64,000 nucleotides of DNA from Cladopsammia gracilis (Eukaryota; Cnidaria; Anthozoa; Scleractinia; Dendrophylliidae): contig JAJGOT010000030.1 of the NCBI GenBank assembly GCA_022457155.1, positions 2,545,001 to 2,609,000 of the forward strand, written 5' to 3'. The notes beneath the pieces are model-generated. The model was not told where the DNA came from and ran no database searches. It saw only the letters and a program-made list of their open reading frames with translations. Shown piece after piece: positions 50,316 through 60,331 of the stretch. The position numbers and the translations under genes were made by a program. Within the stretch, counting starts at the first letter, position 1; each line of letters begins with the position of its first letter.

Positions 50316-52225
50316 GTGTCGGTGAGTAAAGAACTTACTTTAGTTGTGTCAAAAACTCAAACTGTCATACAGAGTGCTGGCAGGATTAAGCATCATTTAG
50401 AACAGTGGGGCAAACTTACTTCAGATCCTCATATTTTAAACATAGTCAGAGGATGCAAAATTGAATTTGACCAGCCCCCTTATCAGTGGCAGCCACCTTC
50501 TCAACCCCAATTTAGCCCGAACGAGGCTGAGACAGTTGATAAAGAGATTGCAAAACTAGTTCTTAAAGGTGTGCTTATAAAATCTTCTCATGAACAAGGA
50601 GAATATTTATCCACTGTATTTTTGAGGCCCAAAAAGGATGGAACACATCGCCTCATATTGAATTTAAAAAAGTTGAACAAATTTGTATCTTACCACCATT
50701 TTAAGATGGAGTCATTGAAACATGTTGTCAGCATGATCAGGCCAAACTGTTTTATGGCCTCTGTGGACTTGAAAGATGCATATTATTCAGTACCTATCCA
50801 CCAAGACCATCAAAAACTCCTTAAATTTGAGTGGAAGGGGCAGTTATATCAATTCACATGTTTACCTAATGGCTTGGCTTGTGCCCCCCGTTTGTTTACA
50901 AAGTTGCTTAAACCTGCCTATAGCACTCTCAGAAAACACGGTTTTCAGTCTGTTGGCTATATTGACGATTCCTACTTGCAAGGAACTACTAAACTCGAAT
51001 GCAGGAATAATGTCACAGCCACTACTACTTTGTTTGATAATCTGGGCCTTTGCATTCACCCAGAAAAGTCAATTCTAGAACCATCAACTGTTGTAGACTT
51101 TATGGGTTTCATTTTGAATTCAGAAGCAATGACTGTCACTCTGTCTCCTCTCAAGGCTGCAAATATCAAGCAGGATTGCAAAAATCTTTTGGCCAAAAAA
51201 CAACCCACCATTAGAGAAGTGGCAGCTGTCATAGGCAAACTTGTAGCCAGTTTCCCTGGGGTTCATATGGGACCCCTTTTCTTTAGGCAATTAGAGAATG
51301 AAAAGACAGCATTCCTCAAGTTGCATTATGGCAATTTTGATGCTAACATGGTACTTTCAGCTACTGCAAGGTCAGACCTGCAGTGGTGGGTTGAGAATAT
51401 CGAGAGAGCCTCTAAGCCCATTACACAGGGCAAACCATCATATTCTCTATATACAGATGCATCTCTTATGGGATGGGGAGCTGTTTTTCAAGATCATTCT
51501 TCAGGAGGCCATTGGTCTCCTGATGAAGCCAGTCAGCATATTAATTGCCTTGAACTGAAAGCAGAGTTTACCTAGGATTACAATTCTTTTGTCAAAATTT
51601 GTCACAGGCTCACTTGAGACTTTTCATTGATAACAACACTGCTGTTGCTTACATAAATAACATGGGTGGCACTCATTCCCTTAAATGTAATCACATTGCT
51701 AGAGCAATTTGGTTGTGGTGTCTTGAACGCGATCTTTGGATTTCGGCTGCACGTTTGCCTGGAAAATCCAATTCAGCAGCTGATAAAGCTTCTCGAATTT
51801 TTCAAGATCACACAGAATGGAAGTTAGACCCTAACATTTACTTCTCAATTGCACAAGTATTTGGGGTCCCATCTATTGATTTGTTTGCTTCCAGGCTGAA
51901 TTTTCAGACAAAGCCCTACATAGCCTGGCACCCTGACCCTGGGGCATTTGCTATTGATGCTTTTTCTGTTGATTGGGGGAAACATTATTTTTATGCATTT
52001 CCTCCCTTTAATCTCATTGATAGGGTTCTACAGAAGGTGGAAGCCGACGAAGCCTCCTGGATAATTATTGTGCCACAATGGACAACTCAGCCTTGGTTTC
52101 CAGTTCTGATGCGCCTTCTTGTTCAGGAACCTCTTGTTCTGCCTCGGGGAAAGAAAGTCCTCCAACTGCCATACAACCCCAGTCGCATCCACCCACTCCA
52201 CCAGAAGTTGACCCTGATGGCTTGA
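50316..52225 (+). pseudogene. DIRS reverse transcriptase-RNase H-methyltransferase, frameshifted
   Basis: The RT has VFLRPKKDGTHRLILNLKKL, SVDLKDAYYSVPI and the YIDDSYLQG active site. RNase H begins YTDASLMGWG. The frame breaks at about 51570 (one base missing after AEFT) and goes on with LRLFIDNNTAVAYINNMGG and PGKSNSAADKASR. A methyltransferase-like region follows (SIDLFASRLNFQTKPYIAW...YAFPPFNLIDRVLQ). The methyltransferase end overlaps the recombinase. Confidence 0.88.
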
Positions 52226-52259
52226 TCCTGAAATTATCAGGATGTCATTACAAAGTCAA

Positions 52260-53211
52260 AGACTTTCAGAGCAGGCTATGGAAATTGTCACGTCATCATG
52301 GAGAGATTCAACCAAGAAGCAGTACAAGACCTATCTTGCGCGATGGCGCCAGTTTTCAACTAAACGGTCTTGTGATCCTTTGTAACCAACTGTGACTGAT
52401 GTTATTGAATTTCTGACTGAACTTTTTCAATCTGGTATTGGATACAGTTGCTTAAACACAGCCCGGAGTGCACTGTCATCTGTTATTTTATTTTCTGATG
52501 ACACACCTGCTGGCAGTCACCCATTGGTTGTAAGGTTTATGAAAGGGGTTTTTGAGCGAAGGCCATCTTTACCAAAGTATACAAGTACTTGGGACGTTAA
52601 TGTTGTGTTAACATTTTTACGTACTTTCAAGGATGTTCAGTCATTATCTTTAAAGGAGCTATCGTGGAAGCTCACTACTCTGTTAATGTTACTGTCAGGT
52701 CAGCGGATCCAAACTATTCACATGTTAGGCATTAGGTATATGACTTTGTCCGAATCAAGTTGCTCATTTTCTATTCCCAAACCTGTTAAACAGACAAGAC
52801 CAGGTACACATGTCCATGACCTTTGCTTCCGGGCTTATTTACATGACCCGCGACTCTGTATTGTGAAGTGTATTCAAGAGTACATTACTCGAACTACGCC
52901 TCTTAGAGGAGATGAAACCCAACTTCTCATCAGTTTTGTAAGACCTCATAAGGCAGTTTCTAAAGACACCATTGGCAGATGGATTAATACGGTCTGTTTT
53001 GGCGAATGCTGGTATTGACACAAGCCAGTATGGTGCCCATAGCACTCGTGCAGCTTCAACTTCTGCTACAAAAAACTGTGGTGTGGATATGGCAACCATT
53101 ATGAAAGCTGCTGGATGGTCGAATGCCACTACTTTTGCATTGTTTTATCACAAACCAATTCAACAGAGTTCTACAGCTGACTTTAGTCAGGCTATTTTAT
53201 CTAATGCTTAG
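52260..53211 (+). pseudogene. DIRS tyrosine recombinase, broken
   Basis: The frame begins around QAMEIVTSSWRDSTKKQY. It has an in-frame TAA at 52383-52385 and a frameshift near 52990. Conserved parts include LLSGQRIQTIH (first Arg), GAHSTRAAST (His-x-x-Arg) and GWSNATTFALFYHK (Tyr). It would have integrated the circular DNA intermediate. Confidence 0.85.
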
Positions 53212-53314
53212 ATATTACAGTTGTTTACCATTGTTAGGTGTTGTTCTGTACCCTGACACATTTTATGTCTATTAAAGTTGTTCTATTATTGTCTCGTAAC
53301 CACCTTGCTTTAAA

Positions 53315-53445
53315 GTCTCACGTGGTCCCGTAGTGACGTCAGCAACGGTGAGGGAGAATAAAAAATTAAACGAGCTTACCTGTAAGTGGAGTTTGATTGT
53401 GATTCTCCTGAGCCGTTGCGTAGGAACGAAGGGATCACGTGCCCA
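53315..53445. repeat. DIRS internal complementary region
   Basis: TCTCACGTGGTCCCGTAGTG to GAGGGAGAAT is the complement of the left outer edge. TTAAACGAGC... to GGATCACGTG is the complement of the right outer edge (53585-53661). They meet at about 53359. Confidence 0.8.
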
Positions 53446-53767
53446 CCCATCACAGCACTAGTGCGTTTCTCAACACTGAGTGAGCCATGGGCTCCGTTAT
53501 TTGCTCTTTGGCCCAACCCTTTGTTGTTGGTATTTACTCGACAATGTTAACGATTGAAAGCAAGCTTGCTCGCGCAATCTCACGTGATCCCTTCGTTCCT
53601 ACGCAACGGCTCAGGAGAATCACAATCAAACTTCACTTACAGGTAAGCTCGTTTAATTTTTGATTTTTTGCGGCCTTGATTGTTTGGTAAATTCCCAATT
53701 AATAACTGTATACTTCGTTCCCCAGGTTGAACAAATTTAAAAACAACAATAAATAAGGAAATCTTAC

Positions 53768-53978
53768 CTTTAAATGTTGTTAATGACCAATTGGTGACTT
53801 TTTTTGTTCCCAGTGAATGTCTTTCAGCCAAAATTTGCTGCAGCTGGTCTTCCGACAAATTTGCGAAACGCGAATCTTGCAAGTTTTTTTCGGCGTTATC
53901 TTTGCTGCTTGTTAGATCAGGACCTAAAAGGTCAATGCCGATAGAAAAATTGGGCAGTTCTTCACCGGTTTCTTCCAT
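53768..53978 (-). CDS. First exon resembling the N-terminus of DUF3504/Crypton-type proteins
   Basis: The ATG at 53978 (MEETGEELPNFSIGIDLLG) runs 70 codons to donor TTTAAAG|GTAAGA. The part RFANLSEDQLQQILAERHSL followed by GTKKVTNWSLTTFK resembles the start of the QRICH1/ZMYM/Crypton-derived recombinase-like proteins (FxxLSEEEL...NTKKATNWAVxxF), where a core-binding helix bundle begins. Downstream exons would lie to the left, where the DIRS now sits, so the gene may be truncated. Assigned by pattern only. Confidence 0.5.
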
Positions 53979-54366
53979 ATTTTAAAGAGAAGGAAAACTG
54001 CACTGCAGCTTAACAGGACAGAAACTCTGCAGCCAGGTAAAAAGATGCTGACGTCATCTTATTTACGCACGGGCGTGCATAAATAAAGATTTTGTTCATA
54101 GCGACTCAATAGGACTTATATAGGGCAATCACGCGCGCTATGTTATAATGGTTGTGTTTCACCGAGAGTAAACATTTTTTCACAGACTATAAGTAAGGTT
54201 AAACGGCCGCCGGCACGGCCGCCATGAATAAACATGAATACGCCATTGTCAGCGGTCGCGATTTTTGTTGCCAGGCAACTGCCGGACACCATCAAGTATA
54301 TATATATGTATATATTTATATATACACCCTTTTGCAAAAATATTGACACCTCAAAATATATATAAA
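53979..54366. other. Probable promoter side of the - strand exon
   Basis: A GC-rich patch with GGCCGCCGGCACGGCCGCCAT lies near 54204-54224. No gene is seen. Confidence 0.3.
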
Positions 54367-54512
54367 TATATATTCGTCCGTTGTGTTTATATCGCATACG
54401 TGACGATAGGCGGCAAATAGTTTTTAAGGTGGGTACAATAGTAGTAATACTGTACCCACCTCGAGAACTGTTTGTCGCCTATCGTCACGTATGCGATATA
54501 AACACAAAGGAC

Positions 54513-54520
<8 letters not shown>
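54367..54520. repeat. Large hairpin flanked by TA repeats
   Basis: TATATCGCATACGTGACGAT and GGTGGGTACA are each matched in inverse by the right arm, about 60 bp per arm. (TA)n lies on both sides; the right tract runs 54515-54588. Confidence 0.75.

Positions 54521-54588
<68 letters not shown>
54515..54588. repeat. (TA)n microsatellite
   Basis: About 37 uninterrupted TA dimers. Confidence 0.95.
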
Positions 54589-54591
<3 letters not shown>

Positions 54592-54660
54592 CGCGGCTCA
54601 GCTCCCGGGGGACGACAAATTTATTAACCTCGCTTCGCGAGGAAAAAAGTATATGATTTC

Positions 54661-55275
54661 CATCAAGTGTGACTTGGAATTTTATTAAACAATCACAGGC
54701 TTTCTTGTTTTAGTTTCCTTAAATATAGGTCATAACATCTTTGAACATAATAATTTTGATCCAGACTTTTGTCCCTCTAACCGGTACTATGTAAGAAGGT
54801 AATACCACTTAGAGGGTCACACTTAATATATAAGTGTATGACCTCCCTAAAGTCTTGCTTAGAATTTTATTTCACAATCACAGGCTTTGCTGTTTAGATG
54901 CCAGCTAGATCAGAAATTATCATAACATTTTCGAATATAAAATATTATTATTGTCTGTTTTGTTGACTCGTCTCTCTGACCGGTACTATGTTAGAATGTA
55001 ATACCGCTTAGAGGGTCACACTTCATATATAAGTGTATGACCTCCCTAAAGTCTTGCTTAGAATTTTATTTCACAATCACAGGCTTTGCTGTTTAGGTGT
55101 CAACTAGATCAGAAATTATCATAACATTTTTGAATATAAAATATTATTATTGTGTCTGTTTTATTTAATCGTCCCTCTGGCTGGTACTATGTAAGAAAGT
55201 AATACTACTCAGAGGGTAACACTTCATATATAAGTGTATGACCTCCCTAAAGTCTTGCTTAGAATTTTTCTTTAT
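54661..55275. repeat. About three tandem copies of a 200-bp unit
   Basis: GTCCCTCTAACCGGTACTAT, GTCTCTCTGACCGGTACTAT and GTCCCTCTGGCTGGTACTAT start at 54771, 54970 and 55171. Each is followed by an inverted AGAGGGTCACACTT, and after the second and third by a constant ATAAGTGTATGACCTCCCTA (also present after the first). A single relative is at 37369-37430. The short inverted repeats (CCCTCT...AGAGGG) are kept in each. Confidence 0.8.
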
Positions 55276-55968
55276 TTATATCAAATTATTGCTAATAAAA
55301 ATAATAAACAAAGTTTATGTATCTTTCTGAATGTGACTCTTTGTTGAAAAATATTATCACGTGGGGTCATATTAACCTAAATATATGAGACGAAGAAAGG
55401 GCTTCCCTACTCCGAACACGAAACTTTTATCAAGAACGAAAATCTGTCATAGGAAAACCTTTTTGCCAAAGAAAAAACTCTTTTAGTAAAGGTACAAAAC
55501 TGTAATGTGCTTTAGTTCAAAAAAGTATTTCGTAAACAGGAAAAAAGACAACAACAGCAATACAATGCTGACCCCGAGGTCATGTAGGCAAAACACGTGC
55601 ACGCGGCTCAAAGTACTTCGGTAGTGACGTAAACGGAGCTCCGTTCTCGCTAGCCATAATTTTAACCCATATTCTTAAGTTATATCGGGATTATAATTTT
55701 CAACAGGCGACCCATAGCCTAGCGCCAACAAAAATAAACATGACCAAGATGTGAGCAAACAAAGGCGACAATAATATTCTGTACATTCTGGGCCGTGTAT
55801 TATTATATCAGACATTGTTATGAAACAGTGTGGGAACATGAACAAAACAAATCCAATCTTACCCGTGTGTTTGTAATGTATAGTAAAGATTTTGCGATTA
55901 CAATTATTCTAACTTGAACTTGAACTTTCGTAACTTTCGTCAAACAGTGACCTTGCTTTATGAGAGGT
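55276..55968. other. Non-coding stretch between tandem repeat and second DIRS
   Basis: Nothing is recognised. Confidence 0.35.
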
Positions 55969-56250
55969 ATTCTATTTCGTCACCGGTCTATGTCACAAGG
56001 AAATCACGTGAGATATGCGTGCGCACCTTCGCGTTCAGTTGCTTGCTAACCTTCAATGCGTTTGGAGCTAAGTCGACCACTTTCACTGCTTTTAGCGAAA
56101 TTTTTTCCTGGAATCTTACAAAAAACGAACTATCAGTACTGGAGCTGTTAGCTGCTATAGACTACTACTAAACTTGGACCTGACAGCTTCATCTCGGATC
56201 CAGAATTCAGAAAAATTCAGGGTAACTGCGAGTCGATACCATTCTTAAAA

Positions 56251-57393
56251 ATGGCGAGAAAACACTCATCGGACAACGAGAGTCCGGACAAAGCTGGATT
56301 CACGGCAGAATTGGAAAGAGAAGACGAAGACACACTCCTTCGAGACGATGATGTGTACAACTCAGTCCTAAGGACAATTCCTATCGCTTCAGCAAAAGCC
56401 AACGACACGTTGGAATCGACACTGTTGAAACTCAACGACAACATGTTGTCAGTATCTCAGTCTATGAGCTCGATGCAAGAAACCATTGCACGATTTGCCG
56501 ATGGCCAGAGACACTCGAAAAGGCCAAGAGTCGATAAATTGTCTGACTCAGACACCGACTCAAATAATGACGCTTCTGAATCAGACAGCGACATGCTGCT
56601 TAAAAAAGGAGAGAAGAGTAGCCCGACACGGGAGTCGAAAGATGATTTGCTCGACACGATCGCAAACGATCTGAATGCTGACGAGCAAACCGACCAAGAT
56701 GTTTCGGAACAGCTCGCCAAACTCGTCAATAAGAGATGGTCGGAGAAACTAACTTCTGATAAACTCTCAGAGAAATTAAAGAAGCATTCCCGACCCGGGA
56801 ACCTTGGGAGCCTAGTTGCTCCACGTGTAAACCCCGAAATATGGGCAAACATGAGCCATACGGCCAAAAGCGTCGATCTCCGTGCAGCGAACACTCAGAA
56901 CATTGTTTCCAAGGTGGGCAGTATTATTGCAAAATGTACTGACAATTTGCTCAAGGCCCGCGAAAAAGATGCCAAGAAAATTAACCTTGATGAAATGGTT
57001 AGTTTTCATACGGATGCTCTGGCGCTGTTAGGCCACTCGCAATATGAATTTTCACTGAAAAGACGCGAGGCGATAAGACCTAGCCTCAAGAGAGAATACG
57101 CAGCGCTTTGCTCTTCAAATGTCCCAGTTACTTCGCTGCTCTTTGGAGATGACCTTCAACAACAGCTTAACAATATAAAAGCGTCTAATAAAATTTCACA
57201 AGTGTCAGCGAATGTAAACAAATCGCAAAAGGCTGGCTACAGAGGTAGTTCTGGTAACAGGGGACAACACAGATCCTCAGACCAGTATTACAAAAGGCCC
57301 TTTTATTCACACAACCAATGGAAAAGTCGTGGGGACAAGTCAAAAAACTTCAAATCCCCCCTCTACAAGAAGAAGGAGGGGGGCAAGAACTAA
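56251..57393 (+). CDS. gag: DIRS gag-like capsid protein
   Basis: This 380-residue protein starts MARKHSSDNESPDKAGFT. An acidic Ser-rich N-terminus with NLS-like HSKRPRVDKLSDSDTDS is followed by a helical core (ANTQNIVSKVGSIIAKCTDN, LALLGHSQYEFSLKRREAIR, VTSLLFGDDLQQQLNN). The tail is Gly/Arg/Tyr-rich (GYRGSSGNRGQHRSSDQYYK) and probably binds nucleic acid. No zinc knuckle is seen. The last codons contain the AAAAAAC frameshift-like site, and the pol frame opens -1 to it. Confidence 0.85.
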   Translation: MARKHSSDNESPDKAGFTAELEREDEDTLLRDDDVYNSVLRTIPIASAKANDTLESTLLKLNDNMLSVSQSMSSMQETIARFADGQRHSKRPRVDKLSDSDTDSNNDASESDSDMLLKKGEKSSPTRESKDDLLDTIANDLNADEQTDQDVSEQLAKLVNKRWSEKLTSDKLSEKLKKHSRPGNLGSLVAPRVNPEIWANMSHTAKSVDLRAANTQNIVSKVGSIIAKCTDNLLKAREKDAKKINLDEMVSFHTDALALLGHSQYEFSLKRREAIRPSLKREYAALCSSNVPVTSLLFGDDLQQQLNNIKASNKISQVSANVNKSQKAGYRGSSGNRGQHRSSDQYYKRPFYSHNQWKSRGDKSKNFKSPLYKKKEGGKN

Positions 57394-59516
57394 ATGCGAA
57401 TGTTAAGGAGCTGACCAATTTAGGAACCCTACAGGTTAGTAATTTTGAATCTTATGTTGAGAACATTAAACAACTATTGTCGTGTCAGATTCAGTACTTT
57501 AAGGCTGGCAGCATATGTACATGTTACTCGAGATGGCTAGACTTAACTTCAGACCCTGAGGTTCTTAGCACTGTGAAAGGCCAGCCTATAGAATTTACTT
57601 CAACTCCTTATCAAGACAGGGCCCCAACACAAAAGAAATTTAGTGCAGAGGAAAGCAGTATTATTCAGTCTGAGATTAACAAATTACTTCAGAAGGAAGT
57701 TATTGTACCTGCTAGAAATGAGCCAGGGCAGTTTATATCTACTATATTTGTAAGGCCAAAACCTGATGGCACACATCGGATGATCCTAAATTTGAAAAAA
57801 CTCAATGGGTCAGTTAAGTATGAACACTTTAAAATGGACACACTATGGACGGTGATTCGAATGATGAAACCTAACTGTTATATGGCATCTATTGACATAA
57901 AGGATGCGTATTATTCAGTTCCAATTGCTGAAACTGACCAGAAATATCTTAAATTTGAGTGGAAGGGAATACTGTACAAATTCACGTGTTTCCCTAATGG
58001 ACTGGCATTGTGTCCAAGAAAATTCACTAAACTGCTCAAGCCAGTTTACTGTCACCTAAGAAAGAAAGGGCACCTTTCTTCTGGTTATATTGATGACTCG
58101 TATCTGCAAGGCGATGGATACCAGGACTGCCTAGCCAATGTTGTAGATACGATAAAATTATTTGAGTCACTGGGTTTCATAATACACCCAGAAAAGTCAG
58201 TGTTTATCCCTACGCAAATTATTACCTTTCTGGGGTTTGTTCTAGACTCTAGGACTATGACAGTTTACCTCACCCAACAGAAACAACTCAAACTTAAAAA
58301 TGCCTGCCTCCAAATTATTAAGATCCAGAGGCCAACAATTCGATTGGTAGCACAGTGGTTAGGATTAATGACCTCCAGCTTCCCTGGGGCAATGTATGGT
58401 CCTCTGTATTACCGCAGACTGGACATGGAAAAAACTGATGCCCTATCCCAATGTGGGGATTTTGAGGGTACCATGGAACTAACACCCCCTGTTCTTGAAG
58501 ATATAAACTGGTGGATAAATAATATTCACTTATCATGTTATGTCATTTATCATGGGGAGCCCCATGCTACCTTATACACTGATGCCTCTACAACCGGATG
58601 GGGCTGTGAATTTCAGGGAACCCCCACAGGGGGGTCGTGGAGCTCAATTGAGGCCCAAAATCACATTAATTACCTTGAAATGTTGGCTATCAAATTAGGA
58701 CTAAAATGTTTTGAGGAAAAAGTCAGGCATCAACATGTAAAACTTATGGTGGACAATATGACAGCAGTCGCAATTCTTAACAACATGGGTACTAGTCACT
58801 CCTGGCAGCTTAATGAGCTCAACAAGGAGATATGGACTTGGTGTATTCATCGAGGAATATGGCTGACTGTAGCCCATATTCCAGGCAAAACCAATGTAGT
58901 TGCTGACAGAGAATCTAGACAACATCGCAGAGAAATTGAGTGGACTCTTAATTCAGAGTTATATGAAGAGGGTATCTGTAAGCTGTCAGTAAAACCAACT
59001 ATTGACCTATTTGCCTCTAGACTCAACTATAGACTTACACCTTACGTGTCCTACAAGCCTGACCCAGGTGCTGTAGCTGTGGACGCTTTTACTGTACAGT
59101 GGTCACAATATGTTTTTTATGCTTTTCCTCCCTTTAGTGTGATCACGAGAACCCTTCAGAAGATACAGCAGGATCAAGCAACAGGCTTGCTAGTTGTACC
59201 CTTTTGGCCGACTCAAACATGGTGGCCACCACTAACAAGAATGCTAATACAAGCACCTCTAGTACTACCGAAAAGAAAGAACACACTGTACCTTCCTCGG
59301 GATCCCAGTGCGGTGCACCCACTGCACAGTCAGATGTCTCTACTCCTCTGCCACTTGTCCGGCAACATTTGCAGAGTCAAGGAATTTCATCATCAGCTTC
59401 TGACATTATCATGCAGTCCTGGCGTACCAGCACCAGGGTCCAATACAGCTCTTACATTAAGAAATGGCTGGAATACTGTCGTAGATGGAAAATTAATCCA
59501 ATTTCACCACCTATAG
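57318..59516 (+). CDS. pol: DIRS reverse transcriptase-RNase H-methyltransferase polyprotein
   Basis: The frame is open from 57318 for 732 codons. Order: an N-terminal linker; RT with IFVRPKPDGTHRMILNLKKL, SIDIKDAYYSVPI and catalytic YIDDSYLQG; RNase H with YTDASTTGWG, MVDNMTAVAILNN and VVADRESR; then the DIRS methyltransferase-like part (TIDLFASRLNYRLTPYVSY, VFYAFPPFSVITRTLQKI). The first ATG overlaps gag in the -1 frame. The peptide before about residue 11 is an out-of-frame gag reading, so synthesis as a gag-pol product by -1 frameshift is likely. The 3' end overlaps the recombinase by 313 bp. Confidence 0.93.
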   Translation: MEKSWGQVKKLQIPPLQEEGGGQELNANVKELTNLGTLQVSNFESYVENIKQLLSCQIQYFKAGSICTCYSRWLDLTSDPEVLSTVKGQPIEFTSTPYQDRAPTQKKFSAEESSIIQSEINKLLQKEVIVPARNEPGQFISTIFVRPKPDGTHRMILNLKKLNGSVKYEHFKMDTLWTVIRMMKPNCYMASIDIKDAYYSVPIAETDQKYLKFEWKGILYKFTCFPNGLALCPRKFTKLLKPVYCHLRKKGHLSSGYIDDSYLQGDGYQDCLANVVDTIKLFESLGFIIHPEKSVFIPTQIITFLGFVLDSRTMTVYLTQQKQLKLKNACLQIIKIQRPTIRLVAQWLGLMTSSFPGAMYGPLYYRRLDMEKTDALSQCGDFEGTMELTPPVLEDINWWINNIHLSCYVIYHGEPHATLYTDASTTGWGCEFQGTPTGGSWSSIEAQNHINYLEMLAIKLGLKCFEEKVRHQHVKLMVDNMTAVAILNNMGTSHSWQLNELNKEIWTWCIHRGIWLTVAHIPGKTNVVADRESRQHRREIEWTLNSELYEEGICKLSVKPTIDLFASRLNYRLTPYVSYKPDPGAVAVDAFTVQWSQYVFYAFPPFSVITRTLQKIQQDQATGLLVVPFWPTQTWWPPLTRMLIQAPLVLPKRKNTLYLPRDPSAVHPLHSQMSLLLCHLSGNICRVKEFHHQLLTLSCSPGVPAPGSNTALTLRNGWNTVVDGKLIQFHHL
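57342..57383 (+). promoter_or_regulatory. Candidate -1 ribosomal frameshift signal, DIRS gag to pol
   Basis: Gag codons TCA AAA AAC give the in-frame heptamer A AAA AAC (57342-57348). After a 7-nt spacer (TTCAAAT) comes a perfect 8-bp stem: CCCCCCTC (57356-57363), a 12-nt loop, GAGGGGGG (57376-57383). A -1 slip enters the pol frame at CTT (57348). Confidence 0.75.
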
Positions 59517-60331
59517 CAAGTGGGCTCAACTTTCTTGCGGAGCTTTATCACAAGGGACTCAGTTACAGTGCGTTAAACACTGCAAGGAGTGCATTGGCCA
59601 GTGTCATTGTATTACAGGGTAACCAGTCCTTTGGTAATCACCCGCTTGTTTGTCGCTTTCTAAAGGGAACATTTACGACAAGACCAGCCCTACCTAAATA
59701 CAAAGAAGTGTGGGATGTGAACACAGTTCTTGAACATTTAAAAACATTACATCCTGCAGAGACTTTATCCTTAAAATCGTTGTCTTTGAAAATAGTTATG
59801 TTGATGGCCATATTGTCAGGCCAACGCTGCCAGACCATTCATGCTTTAACTACAAAGGACATGAAAGCCTCAAACAACAAAGTTATGTTTATTGTAAATG
59901 ATTTACTCAAAACTACTAAACCCGGTAAAGAGTGTACTAAGTTAGAATTTCTGTCCTTTGATGAAGATCCTCGAGTCTGTGTAGTGAGGTATCTCTCTGA
60001 ATACCTGGAGAGGACCAAGAACATGAGGCATGATCATCATAAGTTACTTGTTAGTTATCAGAAACCACACAGGCCAGTCTCCAAGGACACCGTTAGTAGA
60101 TGGTTGAAGATGGAATTAAAGCTCGCTGGCATAGATACTTCCACCTTTGGTGCCCACAGCACAAGAGCTGCATCAACCTCAGCTGCAAAAGCCCAGAAAC
60201 TCTCAATTACCACCATCATGGCCAGTGCTGGGTGGTCATCCGAAAATACCTTCACAAAATATTACAACAAAACAATTTCCAAACCAACAGATAACTTTGG
60301 AAAACAACTACTCAATGCTTTGCAGAAATAG
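59204..60331 (+). CDS. YR: DIRS tyrosine recombinase
   Basis: This 375-residue protein starts MADSNMVATTNKNANTSTSS. A low-complexity N-terminus is followed by a SAM-like core-binding domain (SSASDIIMQSWRTSTRVQYS to SALASVIV). The catalytic domain has LSGQRCQTIH (Arg I), GAHSTRAAST (His-x-x-Arg), SAGWSSENTF and the nucleophile Tyr in TKYYNK. It integrates circular cDNA without target duplication. The start lies inside the pol ORF in another frame. The frame is intact. Confidence 0.93.
   Translation: MADSNMVATTNKNANTSTSSTTEKKEHTVPSSGSQCGAPTAQSDVSTPLPLVRQHLQSQGISSSASDIIMQSWRTSTRVQYSSYIKKWLEYCRRWKINPISPPIASGLNFLAELYHKGLSYSALNTARSALASVIVLQGNQSFGNHPLVCRFLKGTFTTRPALPKYKEVWDVNTVLEHLKTLHPAETLSLKSLSLKIVMLMAILSGQRCQTIHALTTKDMKASNNKVMFIVNDLLKTTKPGKECTKLEFLSFDEDPRVCVVRYLSEYLERTKNMRHDHHKLLVSYQKPHRPVSKDTVSRWLKMELKLAGIDTSTFGAHSTRAASTSAAKAQKLSITTIMASAGWSSENTFTKYYNKTISKPTDNFGKQLLNALQK

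Larger units (their letters stand above)
44408..53661 (+). mobile_element. DIRS-type retrotransposon, decayed and with nested insertions
   Basis: The left inverted terminal repeat starts ATTCTCCCTCACCGTTGC (44408). The right one ends near 53661. An internal complementary region (about 53315-53445) contains the complements of both outer edges placed head to head, the hallmark of DIRS elements. It encodes gag, RT-RNase H-methyltransferase and tyrosine recombinase. Gag is split at 45440-49744, RT has a frameshift, and the recombinase has a stop and a frameshift. It is inactive. Confidence 0.9.

Noticed and set aside
50280..50330. Frameshift heptamer in the older DIRS between gag and pol
   Set aside because: Pol is also in the -1 frame there, but I found no slippery heptamer in the short overlap of this decayed copy.
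54381..54656. Frames of repeated Tyr-Ile
   Set aside because: They are translations of the (TA)n tract.
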